Source of the DNA: Streptomyces sp. 11x1
Lineage (GTDB): Bacteria > Actinomycetota > Actinomycetes > Streptomycetales > Streptomycetaceae
Length of the DNA stretch: 64,000 bases
Direction of reading: 5' to 3'
Assembly (NCBI RefSeq): GCF_032598905.1
Contig: NZ_CP122458.1
Span: forward strand, 3,286,001-3,350,000
The notes under the pieces were generated by a model. The model did no database searches. It had not been told where the DNA came from and was given only the letters and a program-made list of their open reading frames with translations. The translations under genes were made by a program, and so were the position numbers. This document shows, one piece after another, positions 45,646 to 55,340 of the stretch (the first letter of the stretch is position 1; each line of letters begins with the position of its first letter).

Positions 45646-46365
45646 ATGAAGCGCAACATCGTCATCGCCACCGTCACGGCCGTCGCCCTGATCGGCGGCG
45701 GCACCGCGACCGCCATCGCGGTCGCGGGTGACGACAAGGCGCCCGCGAAGAAGACCGTGTCGGTCTCGAACGACGACAACGACCGCGACGACCTGAACGA
45801 CGACTCCGACGGCACGGCCCAGGACAAGGCGGACGACAAGGCGGGGGACAAGGCCGAGGACCGGGCGGCCCGCGACACGGACCAGGACGCGGACGACAAG
45901 GCCGAGAACGCGGCCGAGGCGAAGGCCGGTCAGGTCACGGCCGCCGAGGCGATCAGGACGGCGCTGAAGCACAAGGACGGTACGGCGGTCTCCGCCGACC
46001 TCGACGACGAGGGCACGAACCTGGTCTGGGACGTCGACGTGCTGACCGGCGGCGGCAAGTGGTTCAGCGTCCAGGTCGACCCCGGCACCGGCAAGGTCCT
46101 CGGCTCGCACGCCGACCACGACGACGACGGTGACGACGCCGCCGAGACCCAGCAGATCCGGACCGCGCTGAAGGGCGCCTCCGTGACCGCCGCCGAGGCC
46201 GCCGAGGCCGCCGCCGGCAAGGGCACGGTGACCTCCGTGGACCTCGACGAGGAGAGCGCGGACCAGGCCTGGGAGGTCGACACCACCGCCGCCGACGGCA
46301 CCGGCAGCGACTGGCGGGTGAACCTCGACTCCGGCAAGCTCACCGCCGACCGCACGGAGGACTGA
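45646..46365 (+). CDS. Secreted PepSY-domain protein
   Basis: 239 aa from ATG 45646 with GGAGGA at 45635-45640. A hydrophobic N-terminal segment (IVIATVTAVALIGGGTATAI, residues 4-23) is followed by a very acidic/charged linker of ~70 residues (Asp, Lys and Ala). Two PepSY domains follow, ~residues 95-160 (TAAEAIRTALKHKDGTAVSA) and ~165-239. PepSY domains inhibit or chaperone proteins outside the membrane. It is divergent from a two-component system whose box lies between, so it is a likely target. Its acidic linker resembles the kinase's sensor loop. Confidence 0.88.
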   Translation: MKRNIVIATVTAVALIGGGTATAIAVAGDDKAPAKKTVSVSNDDNDRDDLNDDSDGTAQDKADDKAGDKAEDRAARDTDQDADDKAENAAEAKAGQVTAAEAIRTALKHKDGTAVSADLDDEGTNLVWDVDVLTGGGKWFSVQVDPGTGKVLGSHADHDDDGDDAAETQQIRTALKGASVTAAEAAEAAAGKGTVTSVDLDEESADQAWEVDTTAADGTGSDWRVNLDSGKLTADRTED

Positions 46366-46541
46366 TCCCTCGGGTCCGACGAAACCACCGGGAGGAACGT
46401 CCCGGCCGACCCCCTCGACCGGACGTCACCCCCAGGAGGACCGGCGCTCCTTCCCCCACACCTCGGGAGCCCGCCCCTCCTCCACGCCGGGAAGCCCGCC
46501 GCCTCCTCCCCCCGGAGGCACGCGGCCTTCCTCACCCCCAG

Positions 46542-46571
46542 GTAGGGGCACCCGACACCGGGTGCCCCTAC
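46542..46571. terminator. Convergent terminator after the PepSY gene
   Basis: GTAGGGGCACCCG (46542-46554) and CGGGTGCCCCTAC (46559-46571) form a perfect 13-bp stem with a 4-nt loop, between the PepSY gene and the convergent MFS gene. The remaining 46366-46541 stretch is GC-rich without genes. Confidence 0.8.
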
Positions 46572-46636
46572 TGCCGTTCACGCGGCCGGGGACGCCTCGC
46601 CCGCACACGCTGCCGGGGATGGCCCCCGACGGCCCG

Positions 46637-47890
46637 TCAGGAAAGCGCCGCGACCGAGTCCTCCGCTCTCGCCTCCGGCCCGGTCGCGCGGTCCCGTCGG
46701 CTCCCCACTCCCACGGCGGTCGCCGCGAGAAGGGCCGTGGCGCCCGCCAGGGCGAAGCCGAGGGCGGGAGAGAGGCGGTCCACCAGCAGCCCGGAGGCCG
46801 CGGCCCCCGTCGCGATACCCGCGTTGACGGCCGTGTTGACCCAGGCGCCGGACCGGGTGCGGGCGGTGGGCGGGGCGGAGGCGTCGGCGACGAGGTACGC
46901 GGTGGTGAGGGCCGGGGCGACGAAGAGGCCCGCGCAGACGACGGCGCCGGTGAGGACGGCGAGGTTCGGGGCGAGCCCCGCACCCGCGAGGGCGAGCCCC
47001 AGCCCCGCCGTCAGCAGCGCGAGCCGTACGCGGGCACCGGAGCGCCACTCGACCGCGCCGTACAGCAGCCCGCCCACCGCGCTCCCGGCGGACAGCGCGG
47101 CGAAGATCCAGGCCACCACGCCGTCCCCATGGCCCCGCTGCTCGGCGAAGGCCAGCACGAGCAGGTCGAGCGCCCCGAGCGCCAGCCCGGCACCGCCGGC
47201 CGCGACGACGGGCGGCACGATGCCGGTGACGACCGACCGGCGTCGGCCCGTCGGCTTCTCGGACACCGCGCCCCGCCCCGGAAGGCGCGCCACGGCCGGG
47301 GAGACGACGAACCCGAAGGTCCCGACCGCCACCAGCACGGCCCCCATGGCCACGGCGACAGCCGGAGGGGCGAACTGCACGACCGTGCCCACCACCAACG
47401 GCCCGGACACGAACAGCAGTTCCTCCGCGACCCCGTCGAGGCTGTACGCGCGCGGCAACAGCCCCCGCTCCGCGGCGAGTTCGCTCCACACCGTGCGCAT
47501 CGTCGGCCCGAGCGGCGGCGTACAGGCGCCCGCCGCCGCCGCGACCGCGCCGAGTACCGGGGCCGGGGCGCCCGGCCGCCAGGTCGCCACGGCCAGCAGG
47601 ACGAGCAGCGCGGCGTACAGCGAGGCCATCGGTGGCAGTGCCCGGCGGGGGCCGTACCGGTCGACGAGTGCCGCCCTCGCGGGCGACAGGAGGACGCTGG
47701 TGGCCCCGAAGAGGGCCATGACGGTGCCGGCGACGGCGTACGACCCCGTCGCGCGGGTCACGGCGAGCAGCACGGCGAGCGGCACCATGCCGTAGGAGAG
47801 CCGGCCGACGAGTGCGGCGGCGAAGGTGCGGCGGGCGTACGGGATGCGGAGCACCGCGGCGTACGAGGGCCGCGGGGAGGTCGCGGACAT
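46637..47890 (-). CDS. MFS transporter
   Basis: 417 aa, twelve predicted TM helices in two halves (e.g. MVPLAVLLAVTRATGSYAVA near residue 35, SLDGVAEELLFVSGPLVVGT near 150). The loop VDRYGPRR corresponds to motif A between TM2 and TM3. The C-terminal ~25 residues are polar. It belongs to the drug/solute efflux-like branch; the substrate is not predictable. GAGGAA lies ~10 nt before the ATG. No operon partner. Confidence 0.87.
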   Translation of the reverse strand: MSATSPRPSYAAVLRIPYARRTFAAALVGRLSYGMVPLAVLLAVTRATGSYAVAGTVMALFGATSVLLSPARAALVDRYGPRRALPPMASLYAALLVLLAVATWRPGAPAPVLGAVAAAAGACTPPLGPTMRTVWSELAAERGLLPRAYSLDGVAEELLFVSGPLVVGTVVQFAPPAVAVAMGAVLVAVGTFGFVVSPAVARLPGRGAVSEKPTGRRRSVVTGIVPPVVAAGGAGLALGALDLLVLAFAEQRGHGDGVVAWIFAALSAGSAVGGLLYGAVEWRSGARVRLALLTAGLGLALAGAGLAPNLAVLTGAVVCAGLFVAPALTTAYLVADASAPPTARTRSGAWVNTAVNAGIATGAAASGLLVDRLSPALGFALAGATALLAATAVGVGSRRDRATGPEARAEDSVAALS

Positions 47891-48028
47891 GCGGAGGGTT
47901 CCTCACGGGAGGCGTGTCGAGGGGCACCGGAGCCCCGCGGGGCGACGTGATGTCGCGTGCGGGGCGGGGGCCGCCTCTACGCCATGTGAGGGAACATACG
48001 GCCAAGTTAGCAGGCGCGCGGGGGTATT

Positions 48029-48158
48029 CAGGGGCGCGGGGAACTGCGCGAACGGGGTCCGGGGCGGAGCCCCGAATCTTTGACGCGGGGGCGAAGGGGC
48101 GCGTGGGCCCCCGGAGGATGGGAAGGGTAGGGGCGGCGGGGGCGAGAAAACCCCGGCG
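48029..48158 (-). repeat. Dispersed 3'-end element, copy f (long form)
   Basis: A core at 48029-48055 (CAGGGGCGCGGGGAACTGCG...), then GGGGCGGAGCCCCGAATCTT and a tail ending GGGCGGCGGGGGCGAGAAAA at ~48150. It ends within 10 bp of the meaB stop and reads in meaB sense, so it would be the first part of its 3' UTR. It aligns with copy d over almost its whole length. Confidence 0.75.
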
Positions 48159-49115
48159 TCAGCCCTCCGTCAGCCCCGCCACCAACTCATCCGCCGCCCG
48201 ATAGGGATCCAACTCCCCCGCCACGATCCGCTCGGCCAAGGAAGACAGCCGCCGATCCCCGTGCAGGTCCCCGATCCGCTCCCGCAGGGCGGTCACCGCG
48301 ATGGTCTCCACCTCACGCGCCGCACGAGCCCGGCGCCGCCCCGCGAGAACCCCCCGCTCCTCCATCCACGCCCGGTGCTTCTCCAGCGCCTCGACGACCT
48401 CGTCGACCCCTTCCGCCCGCGCCGCCACCGTCTTGACGATCGGCGGCCGCCAGTCCCCGGGCCCACGGCTCTCACCGAGCCCCAGCATGTGGTTCAGCTC
48501 GCGGGCGGTCGCGTCCGCGCCGTCCCGGTCGGCCTTGTTGACGACGTAGACGTCGCCGATCTCCAGGATCCCCGCCTTGGCCGCCTGGATGCCGTCCCCC
48601 ATGCCGGGAGCGAGGAGCACCACGGACGTGTCCGCCTGGGAGGCGATCTCCACCTCGGACTGGCCGACCCCGACCGTCTCGACGAGGATCACGTCGCAGC
48701 CCGCCGCGTCCAGGACCCGGATCGCCTGCGGGGCCGCCCAGGCGAGGCCGCCCAGGTGACCACGGGTCGCCATCGAACGGATGTACACGCCGGGGTCGGA
48801 GGCGTGGTCCGACATCCGGACGCGGTCGCCGAGCAGCGCGCCGCCCGAGAAGGGCGACGACGGGTCGACGGCGAGCACGCCGACCCGCTTGCCGGCCCTG
48901 CGGTACGCGGTCACCAGCGCCGACGTGGACGTGGACTTGCCCACGCCGGGCGAGCCGGTGAGGCCCACGACGTACGCGCCGCCCGTGAGCGGCGCCAGTG
49001 CCGCCATGACCTCACGCAGTTGCGGGGACGCCCCCTCCACCAGGGAGATCAGCCGGGCGACGGCCCGGGGCCGCCCTTCCCTGGCCTGTGCCACCAGCGT
49101 GGGGACGTCCTGCAT
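48159..49115 (-). CDS. meaB: Methylmalonyl-CoA mutase-associated GTPase MeaB
   Basis: 318 aa from ATG 49115; GTG 49118 is adjacent, but GGAG is better spaced for the ATG. It is a G3E GTPase chaperone that loads and protects B12-dependent acyl-CoA mutases. G-motifs are GSPGVGKS (54-61), ETVGVGQSE and NKAD. It probably serves methylmalonyl-CoA mutase and IcmA. The gene is followed by a thiolase and lies near the epimerase gene, grouping it with propionyl/methylmalonyl metabolism. Confidence 0.93.
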   Translation of the reverse strand: MQDVPTLVAQAREGRPRAVARLISLVEGASPQLREVMAALAPLTGGAYVVGLTGSPGVGKSTSTSALVTAYRRAGKRVGVLAVDPSSPFSGGALLGDRVRMSDHASDPGVYIRSMATRGHLGGLAWAAPQAIRVLDAAGCDVILVETVGVGQSEVEIASQADTSVVLLAPGMGDGIQAAKAGILEIGDVYVVNKADRDGADATARELNHMLGLGESRGPGDWRPPIVKTVAARAEGVDEVVEALEKHRAWMEERGVLAGRRRARAAREVETIAVTALRERIGDLHGDRRLSSLAERIVAGELDPYRAADELVAGLTEG

Positions 49116-49159
49116 CACGGCTCCGATCCGAGTAGCCCGTACACCTGGAACGACGGGCC

Positions 49160-50362
49160 TCAGGCCTTGGGTACCCGCACGATCAGTGCGTCACCCTGAC
49201 CGCCGCCACCGCACAGCGCCGCCGCGCCGACCCCGCCGCCGCGCCGCTTCAGCTCCAGGGCGAGGTGCAGGACGAGCCGGGCGCCGGACATGCCGATGGG
49301 GTGCCCGAGGGCGATCGCGCCACCGTTGACGTTCACCTTTTCCGGGGACACGCCGAGGTCCTTCATTGACTGCACGGCGACGGCGGCGAAGGCCTCGTTG
49401 ATCTCGATGAGGTCCAGGTCCGCGACTTCCAGCCCGTCCTTCTTCAGGGCGTGCTGAATCGCGTTCGACGGCTGGGACTGGAGCGAGTTGTCCGGACCGG
49501 CCACGTTCCCGTGGGCGCCGATCTCGGCGAGCCACGTGAGGCCGAGTTCCTCCGCCTTGGCCTTGCTCATCACGACCACGGCGGCGGCGCCGTCGGAGAT
49601 CTGCGAGGCGGAGCCGGCCGTGATCGTGCCGTCCTTGGCGAAGGCCGGACGCAGCTTGCCCAGGGACTCGGCGGTCGTCTCGCCCCGGATGCCCTCGTCC
49701 TGGCTGAAGACGACCGGCTCGCCCTTGCGCTGCGGGATCTCCACCGGCGTGATCTCGGCGTCGAAGAGGCCGTTCTTCTGCGCGGCGGCGGCCCGCTGGT
49801 GGGACTGGGCGGCCACCGAGTCCTGCTCGTCACGGCCGATGCCGAGACGGGTGTTGTGCTTCTCCGTCGACTCGCCCATGGCGATGTTCTCGAAGGCGTC
49901 CGTGAGCCCGTCGTGCGCCATCGCGTCGAGCATCTGGATCGCCCCGTACTTGTAGCCCTCACGGGACTTCGGGAGCAGGTGGGGGGCGTTGGTCATGGAC
50001 TCCTGGCCGCCGGCCACCACGATGTCGAACTCGCCGGCACGGATCAGCTGGTCGGCGAGCGCGATGGCGTCGAGGCCCGACAGACACACCTTGTTGATGG
50101 TGAGCGCGGGCACGTTCATGGGGATGCCGGCCTTGACCGCGGCCTGGCGCGCCGGGATCTGCCCCGCCCCGGCCTGGAGCACCTGGCCCATGATCACGTA
50201 CTGCACCTGGTCGCCGCCGATCCCCGCACGGTCCAGGGCGGCCTTGATCGCGAAGCCGCCGAGGTCGGCTCCGGAGAAGGACTTCAGCGAACCGAGCAAC
50301 CGTCCCATGGGCGTACGGGCGCCCGCGACGATCACCGAGGTCGTGCCGTTCGTTCCAGTCAT
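49160..50362 (-). CDS. Acetyl-CoA C-acetyltransferase (thiolase)
   Basis: 400 aa from ATG 50362 with GGGGA upstream. It condenses two acetyl-CoA to acetoacetyl-CoA or cleaves beta-ketoacyl-CoA. The nucleophile Cys93 ([11 protein letters not shown]), His354 in [10 protein letters not shown] and the acid/base Cys384 ([10 protein letters not shown]) are all present, and NEAFAAVAV is intact. It is 44 bp upstream of meaB and in the same direction. Confidence 0.93.
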   Translation of the reverse strand: MTGTNGTTSVIVAGARTPMGRLLGSLKSFSGADLGGFAIKAALDRAGIGGDQVQYVIMGQVLQAGAGQIPARQAAVKAGIPMNVPALTINKVCLSGLDAIALADQLIRAGEFDIVVAGGQESMTNAPHLLPKSREGYKYGAIQMLDAMAHDGLTDAFENIAMGESTEKHNTRLGIGRDEQDSVAAQSHQRAAAAQKNGLFDAEITPVEIPQRKGEPVVFSQDEGIRGETTAESLGKLRPAFAKDGTITAGSASQISDGAAAVVVMSKAKAEELGLTWLAEIGAHGNVAGPDNSLQSQPSNAIQHALKKDGLEVADLDLIEINEAFAAVAVQSMKDLGVSPEKVNVNGGAIALGHPIGMSGARLVLHLALELKRRGGGVGAAALCGGGGQGDALIVRVPKA

Positions 50363-50514
50363 GAGGTGCGATCCCCTTCCAGCTTGCACAGCCGAGGAGT
50401 GAGTGAACGAGGGTTTACTTCGAATGTACTGAGTGGCACTCCGTGCCGTCACCGGGCCGTCGGTGTGATCGCGCGCACGTTGCGTAACCGTCGTATGAGC
50501 GCTGCACTGACACC

Positions 50515-50955
50515 ATGCTGACGCGAATCGACCACATCGGGATCGCCTGCTTCGACCTCGACGCCACCGTCGAGTTCTACCGGGCCACGTACGGCTTCGA
50601 GGTGTACCACTCCGAGGTCAACGAGGAGCAGGGCGTGCGCGAGGCCATGCTCAAGATCAACAGCACGGACGACGGCGGTGCCTCCTACCTGCAGCTTCTG
50701 GAGCCGACCCGCGAGGATTCCACCGTCGCGAAGTGGCTGGCCAAGAACGGCGAGGGGGTCCACCACATCGCCTTCGGTACGGCGGATGTCGACGGTGAGG
50801 CAGCCGCGATCAAGGACAAGGGCGTACGCGTCCTGTACGAGGAGCCGCGAATCGGTTCCATGGGGTCACGGATCACGTTCCTGCACCCCAAGGATTGTCA
50901 TGGCGTACTGACAGAACTGGTCACTTCGGCGCCAGTTGAGTCACCTGAGCACTGA
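50515..50955 (+). CDS. mce: Methylmalonyl-CoA epimerase
   Basis: 146 aa, a vicinal-oxygen-chelate fold enzyme that interconverts (R)- and (S)-methylmalonyl-CoA. Metal ligands are visible in [11 protein letters not shown] (His7), YLQLLEP and GVHHIAFG (His), and the C-terminal Glu in GVLTELV. It is divergent from the thiolase gene. With MeaB it completes the propionyl-CoA branch used for polyketide extender units. Confidence 0.92.
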   Translation: MLTRIDHIGIACFDLDATVEFYRATYGFEVYHSEVNEEQGVREAMLKINSTDDGGASYLQLLEPTREDSTVAKWLAKNGEGVHHIAFGTADVDGEAAAIKDKGVRVLYEEPRIGSMGSRITFLHPKDCHGVLTELVTSAPVESPEH

Positions 50956-51231
50956 CCCCCGTACATATGGGCCGGTAGGGTTGGGGTCGGCCGTCGCCTT
51001 CGAGGGGGACGGCCCGGGTCCTGCCGCCTTCCGAGGAGCGGGATCCAAGGGCAGCGCGGAGATCCATCAGTGCCTGTCCTAGGGCCGGGGTCCAGGTTTC
51101 GGGGGACGAGGGTGAGGGCGGCAGCCCGTGCTCCGCCGTTGATCTGACACCATTCCCCGGGGGCCCCGTTCGGCGGTTGGACGGAGCTCGTTTGCCAGAG
51201 GTTGCGACCAGGGGACGGATGGGACCGCGCA
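50956..51231. other. Gene-free stretch upstream of scy
   Basis: No coding frame is supported. It must hold the mce 3' end and the scy promoter. A -10-like TAGGGT occurs at 50976-50981; I found no convincing -35 or operator. No long hairpin is seen. Confidence 0.4.
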
Positions 51232-54200
51232 GTGCGGGGCTACGAACGCCAGGAGCGAGAGCCGGCGGCTGACGTCGACCACCTCTCTCGGTTCGAGGCC
51301 GAGATGGAGCGGCTGAAGACCGAGCGGGAAAAGGCGATCCAGCACGCCGAGGACCTCGGCTACCAGGTCGAGGTGCTGCGCGCCAAGCTGCACGAGGCGC
51401 GCCGCACCCTCATGTCCCGGCCCGCCTACGACAGCGGCGGCGACCTCGGGTACCAGGCCGAGCAGATGCTCCGCCAGGCCCAGATGCAGGCCGACCAGCT
51501 GCGCGCGGACGCCGAGCGCGAGCTGAGCCAGGCCCGGGCGCAGACGCAGCGCATCCTCCAGGAGCACGCCGAGCAGGCCGCGCGGCTCCAGGCGGAGCTG
51601 CACCAGGAGGCGGTCACCCGTCGCCAGCAGCTCGACCAGGAGCTCTCCGAGCGCCGGCAGACGGTCGAGTCGCACGTCAACGAGAACGTGGCGTGGGCCG
51701 AGCAGCTGCGCGCCCGCAGCGAGTCCCAGGCCCGCCGGCTCGTCGACGAGTCGCGCGCGGAGGCCGAGCAGGCGCTGGCCGCCGCCCGTGCCGAGGCCGA
51801 GCGGCTCGCCGCCGAGGCCCGCCAGCGGCTGCAGAGCGACTCGGAGGCCGCCCGCAGCGAGGCCGACCAGATCCTGCGCCGGGCCCGCGCCGAGGCCGAG
51901 CGGCTGCTGAACGCGGCGTCCACGCAGGCCCAGGAGGCCACCGAGCACGCGGAGCAGCTGCGCACCTCCACCGCCACCGAGTCGGACTCCGCGCGCCGCC
52001 AGGCCGCCGAGCTGAGCCGGACCGCCGAGCAGCGCATGGCGGAGGCGGAGGCGGCCCTGCGCGAGGCGCGCGCCGAGGCCGAGAAGCTGGTCACGGAGGC
52101 CAAGGAGAACGCGGCCAAGGCCGTCGCCGGCGCCGAGTCGACCAACGAGCAGCGCACCCGTACGGCCAAGGAACAGGTCGCCCGGCTGGTCGAGGAGGCC
52201 ACCAAGGAGGCCGAGGTCACCAAGGCGTCCGCCGAAGAGGTCGTCGCGGACGCCAGGGCCGAGGCGGAGAAGCTGCTCGCCGAGGCCGCCGAGAAGGCCC
52301 GCTCGATCACCGCGGAGGAGTCCGCCTCCGCTCTCGCCAAGACCGCCAAGACCGCCGAGGACGTGCTGAACAAGGCGTCCGAGGAGGCCCGCAACACCAC
52401 CAAGGCCGCCATAGAGGAGGCCGAGCGCATCCGCGCCGAGGCCGAGGCCGAGGCGGACCGGCTGCGCGCCGAGGCCCACGACATCGCCGAACAGCTCAAG
52501 GGCACGGCGAAGGACGACACCGAGGAGTACCGCGCCAAGACGGTCGAGCTGCAGGAGGAGGCGCGCCGGCTGCGCGGCGAGGCCGAGCAGCTGCGCTCCG
52601 ACGCGGTCGCCGAGGGCGAGCGGATCCGCTCCGAGGCCCGGCGGGAGGCCGTCCAGCAGATCGAGGAGGCGGCCAAGACCGCCGAGGAGCTGCTCGCCAA
52701 GGCCCGCACGGACGCCGACGAGCTGCGGCAGACGGCCACCGCGGACAGCGAGAAGGTCCGCACCGAGGCCATCGAACGCGCTTCGACGCTGCGCCGTCAG
52801 GCCGAGGAGACGCTGGAGCGGACCCGCAAGGAGGCCGAGCGGCACCGCGCCGAGGCCGAGGAGCAGTCCGAGGAGCTGAAGGCCGAGGCCGAGCGGGCCG
52901 CCCGTGAGCTGCGCGAGGAGACCGAGCGCGGCGTCGAGGCCCGCAAGGCGGAGGCGGCCGAGGAGCTGACCCGGCTGCAGAGCGAGGCCGAGGCACGGCT
53001 GGCCTCCGCCGAGGAGGCGCTCGCCGACGCCCGCGCCGAGGCCGAGCGGATCCGCCGCGAGGCCGGCGAGGAGAGCGACCGGCTGCGGTCCGAGGCCGCC
53101 GAGCGCATCCGTACGCTCCAGGCGCAGGCCGAGGCCGAGGCCGAGCGGCTGCGCGACGAGGCCGCGGCCGACGCGTCGGCGTCCCGCGCCGAGGGCGAGG
53201 CCGTCGCCGTACGGCTGCGCTCGGAGGCGGCGGCCGAGGCCGAGCGGCTGAAGTCCGAGGCGCAGGACACCGCCGACCGGGTGCGGGCGGAGGCGCAGGC
53301 CGCGGCCGAGCGGCTCGCCACGGAGGCCTCGGAGACGCTGGCCGCCGCGCAGGAGGAGGCCGCCCGGCGCCGCCGCGAGGCCGAGGAGCTCCTCGGCGCG
53401 GCCCGGCAGGAGGCCGACCAGGAGCGGCTGCGGGCCCGCGAGCAGAGCGAGGAGCTGCTGGCCTCGGCGCGCAAGCGCGTCGAGGAGGCCCAGACCGAGG
53501 CCGTACGGCTGGTCGAGGAGGCCGAGCGGCGGGCCGGCGAGATGGTGTCGGCGGCCGAGCAGCACGCGCAGCAGGTGCGGGACTCCGTCGCCGGGCTGCA
53601 CGAGCAGGCCCAGGAGGAGATCGCCGGGCTGCGCAACACGGCCGAGCACGTGGCGGACCGGATGCGCCGCGAGGCCGAGGAGGAGTCGGACCGGGTTCGC
53701 GCCGACGCCTACGCGGAGCGGGAGCGGGCCACCGAGGACGCCAACCGGGTGCGCCGCGAGGCCCGGGAGGAGTCGGAGGCGGCCAAGTCGCTCGCCGAGC
53801 GCACGGTGGCGGAGGCCATCGCCGAGGCGGAGCGGGTGCGCAGCGACGCGTCCGAGCACGCCCAGCGGGTCCGTACGGAGGCCTCGGACACCGTCGCGCG
53901 GGCCGACCAGGACGCCTCGCGCACCCGTGCGGAGGCCCGCGACGACGCCAACCGCATCCGTTCGGACGCGGCGACCCAGGCCGACACCCTGATCACCGAG
54001 GTGACGGCCGAGGCGGAGCGGCTCACCCGGGAGACCAACGAGGAGGCCGAGCGGGTCCGGGCCGAGTCCGTCGCCAAGGCCGACCGGCTGGTCGGCGAGG
54101 CCACCGACGAGGCCGAGCGGCTGCGGGCCGAGGCCGCCGAGACGGTGGGCTCCGCGCAAGCGCACGCCGAGCGGGTCCGGGCCGACGCCGAGCGCGCGCG

Positions 54201-55083
54201 GGCCGAGGCGGAGGCGGAGGCCGACCGGCTCATGGCGCACGCCCGCGAGGAGGCCGACAACACCCTTGACCAGGCCCGCAAGGACGCCAACAAGCGGCGT
54301 TCCGAGGCCGCCGAGCAGGTCGACAAGCTCATCTCGGAGACGGCGGCCGAGGCCGACAAGCTGCTCACCGAGGCGCAGACGCAGGCCCTGCAGACCACCG
54401 CGGACGCCGAGGGGCAGGCCGACTCCATGGTCGGCGCGGCCCGCAAGGAGGCCGAGCGGCTGGTCGCCGAGGCGACCGTCGAGGGCAACTCCAGGGTGGA
54501 GAAGGCCCGCACCGACGCCGACGAGCTGCTGGTCGGGGCGCGCCGGGACGCGACCGCCATAAGGGAGCGGGCCGAGGAGCTGCGCGACCGCATCACGGCC
54601 GAGATCGAGGCGCTGCACACGCGGGCCCGTCGTGAGGCCGCCGAGACGATGAAATCCACCGGTGATCGCTGCGACGCGCTCATCAAGGCCGCCGAGGAGC
54701 AGTTGGAGAAGGCGACGGCCAAGGCCAAGGAGATCGTTTCCGAGGCGAACTCCGAGGCGGGCAAGGTGCGTATCGCCGCGGTGAAGAAGGCCGAGGGCCT
54801 GCTGAAGGAGGCCGAGCAGAAGAAGTCCACGCTCGTCCGCGAGGCCGAGGAGCTGAAGGCCGAGGCGATCCGCGAGGCCCGCCGGACGGTCGAGGAGGGC
54901 AAGCGCGAGCTGGAGGTGCTGGTCCGTCGCCGCGAGGACATCAATGCCGAGATCTCCCGTGTCCAGGACGTCCTGGTGGCGTTGGAGTCTTTTGAGGCCC
55001 CGTCGAGCGGCAAGGACGGTGGAGTCAAGACGGGTGCCGCGGCGGGTGCGACTCGTTCGGGTGGCAAGTCGTCAGACGGCTAG
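51232..55083 (+). CDS. scy: Coiled-coil polarity scaffold Scy
   Basis: ~1283 aa from GTG 51232 (start chosen because homologues begin MRGYERQE; the frame is open further upstream). Scy organises the tip-growth polarisome with DivIVA and FilP in Streptomyces hyphae. The N-terminal HLSRFEAEMERLKTEREKAI is a heptad coiled coil, and most of the rest is continuous coiled coil with repeated AEAERLRAEA-type blocks following the 51-residue hendecad/heptad pattern described for Scy. The C-terminal ~40 residues are Gly/Ser/Thr-rich. Almost the entire gene is Ala/Glu/Arg-rich; large antisense open frames reflect codon bias. Confidence 0.95.
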   Translation: MRGYERQEREPAADVDHLSRFEAEMERLKTEREKAIQHAEDLGYQVEVLRAKLHEARRTLMSRPAYDSGGDLGYQAEQMLRQAQMQADQLRADAERELSQARAQTQRILQEHAEQAARLQAELHQEAVTRRQQLDQELSERRQTVESHVNENVAWAEQLRARSESQARRLVDESRAEAEQALAAARAEAERLAAEARQRLQSDSEAARSEADQILRRARAEAERLLNAASTQAQEATEHAEQLRTSTATESDSARRQAAELSRTAEQRMAEAEAALREARAEAEKLVTEAKENAAKAVAGAESTNEQRTRTAKEQVARLVEEATKEAEVTKASAEEVVADARAEAEKLLAEAAEKARSITAEESASALAKTAKTAEDVLNKASEEARNTTKAAIEEAERIRAEAEAEADRLRAEAHDIAEQLKGTAKDDTEEYRAKTVELQEEARRLRGEAEQLRSDAVAEGERIRSEARREAVQQIEEAAKTAEELLAKARTDADELRQTATADSEKVRTEAIERASTLRRQAEETLERTRKEAERHRAEAEEQSEELKAEAERAARELREETERGVEARKAEAAEELTRLQSEAEARLASAEEALADARAEAERIRREAGEESDRLRSEAAERIRTLQAQAEAEAERLRDEAAADASASRAEGEAVAVRLRSEAAAEAERLKSEAQDTADRVRAEAQAAAERLATEASETLAAAQEEAARRRREAEELLGAARQEADQERLRAREQSEELLASARKRVEEAQTEAVRLVEEAERRAGEMVSAAEQHAQQVRDSVAGLHEQAQEEIAGLRNTAEHVADRMRREAEEESDRVRADAYAERERATEDANRVRREAREESEAAKSLAERTVAEAIAEAERVRSDASEHAQRVRTEASDTVARADQDASRTRAEARDDANRIRSDAATQADTLITEVTAEAERLTRETNEEAERVRAESVAKADRLVGEATDEAERLRAEAAETVGSAQAHAERVRADAERARAEAEAEADRLMAHAREEADNTLDQARKDANKRRSEAAEQVDKLISETAAEADKLLTEAQTQALQTTADAEGQADSMVGAARKEAERLVAEATVEGNSRVEKARTDADELLVGARRDATAIRERAEELRDRITAEIEALHTRARREAAETMKSTGDRCDALIKAAEEQLEKATAKAKEIVSEANSEAGKVRIAAVKKAEGLLKEAEQKKSTLVREAEELKAEAIREARRTVEEGKRELEVLVRRREDINAEISRVQDVLVALESFEAPSSGKDGGVKTGAAAGATRSGGKSSDG

Positions 55084-55089
55084 CGGTGC

Positions 55090-55118
55090 CGGGGCGTTGC
55101 GGGTATCTTCCCGCCCCG
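55090..55118 (+). terminator. Weak hairpin after scy
   Basis: CGGGGCG (55090-55096) and CGCCCCG (55112-55118) with a 15-nt loop lie 7 bp after the scy stop. No T-run follows. Confidence 0.3.
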
Positions 55119-55340
55119 CCCTGGCGCTACGGACATCAATTTGTGCTCGTTCTGTGCTTGCCATCTGTGCCGTCTGTGCTTTCAGGGCCTTTACGCAAAG
55201 TTTCTGGCAAGTATTTCGATGGTCGGCCACTCAAAAGGGGTGTCATTCTCCAGATCAAACGTGCATCTGCTCGATGACACGCCGCTTCGCCCCCTAGGAT
55301 TCCACCTATCACCTCACCGGTCTCATTCGACAGGAACCCC

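Noticed and set aside
51079..54618. Large antisense open frame (>1100 codons) opposite scy
   Set aside because: It is a byproduct of the Ala/Glu/Arg codon bias in the coiled-coil gene; the predicted Leu/Gly-rich product has no family and no start signal.
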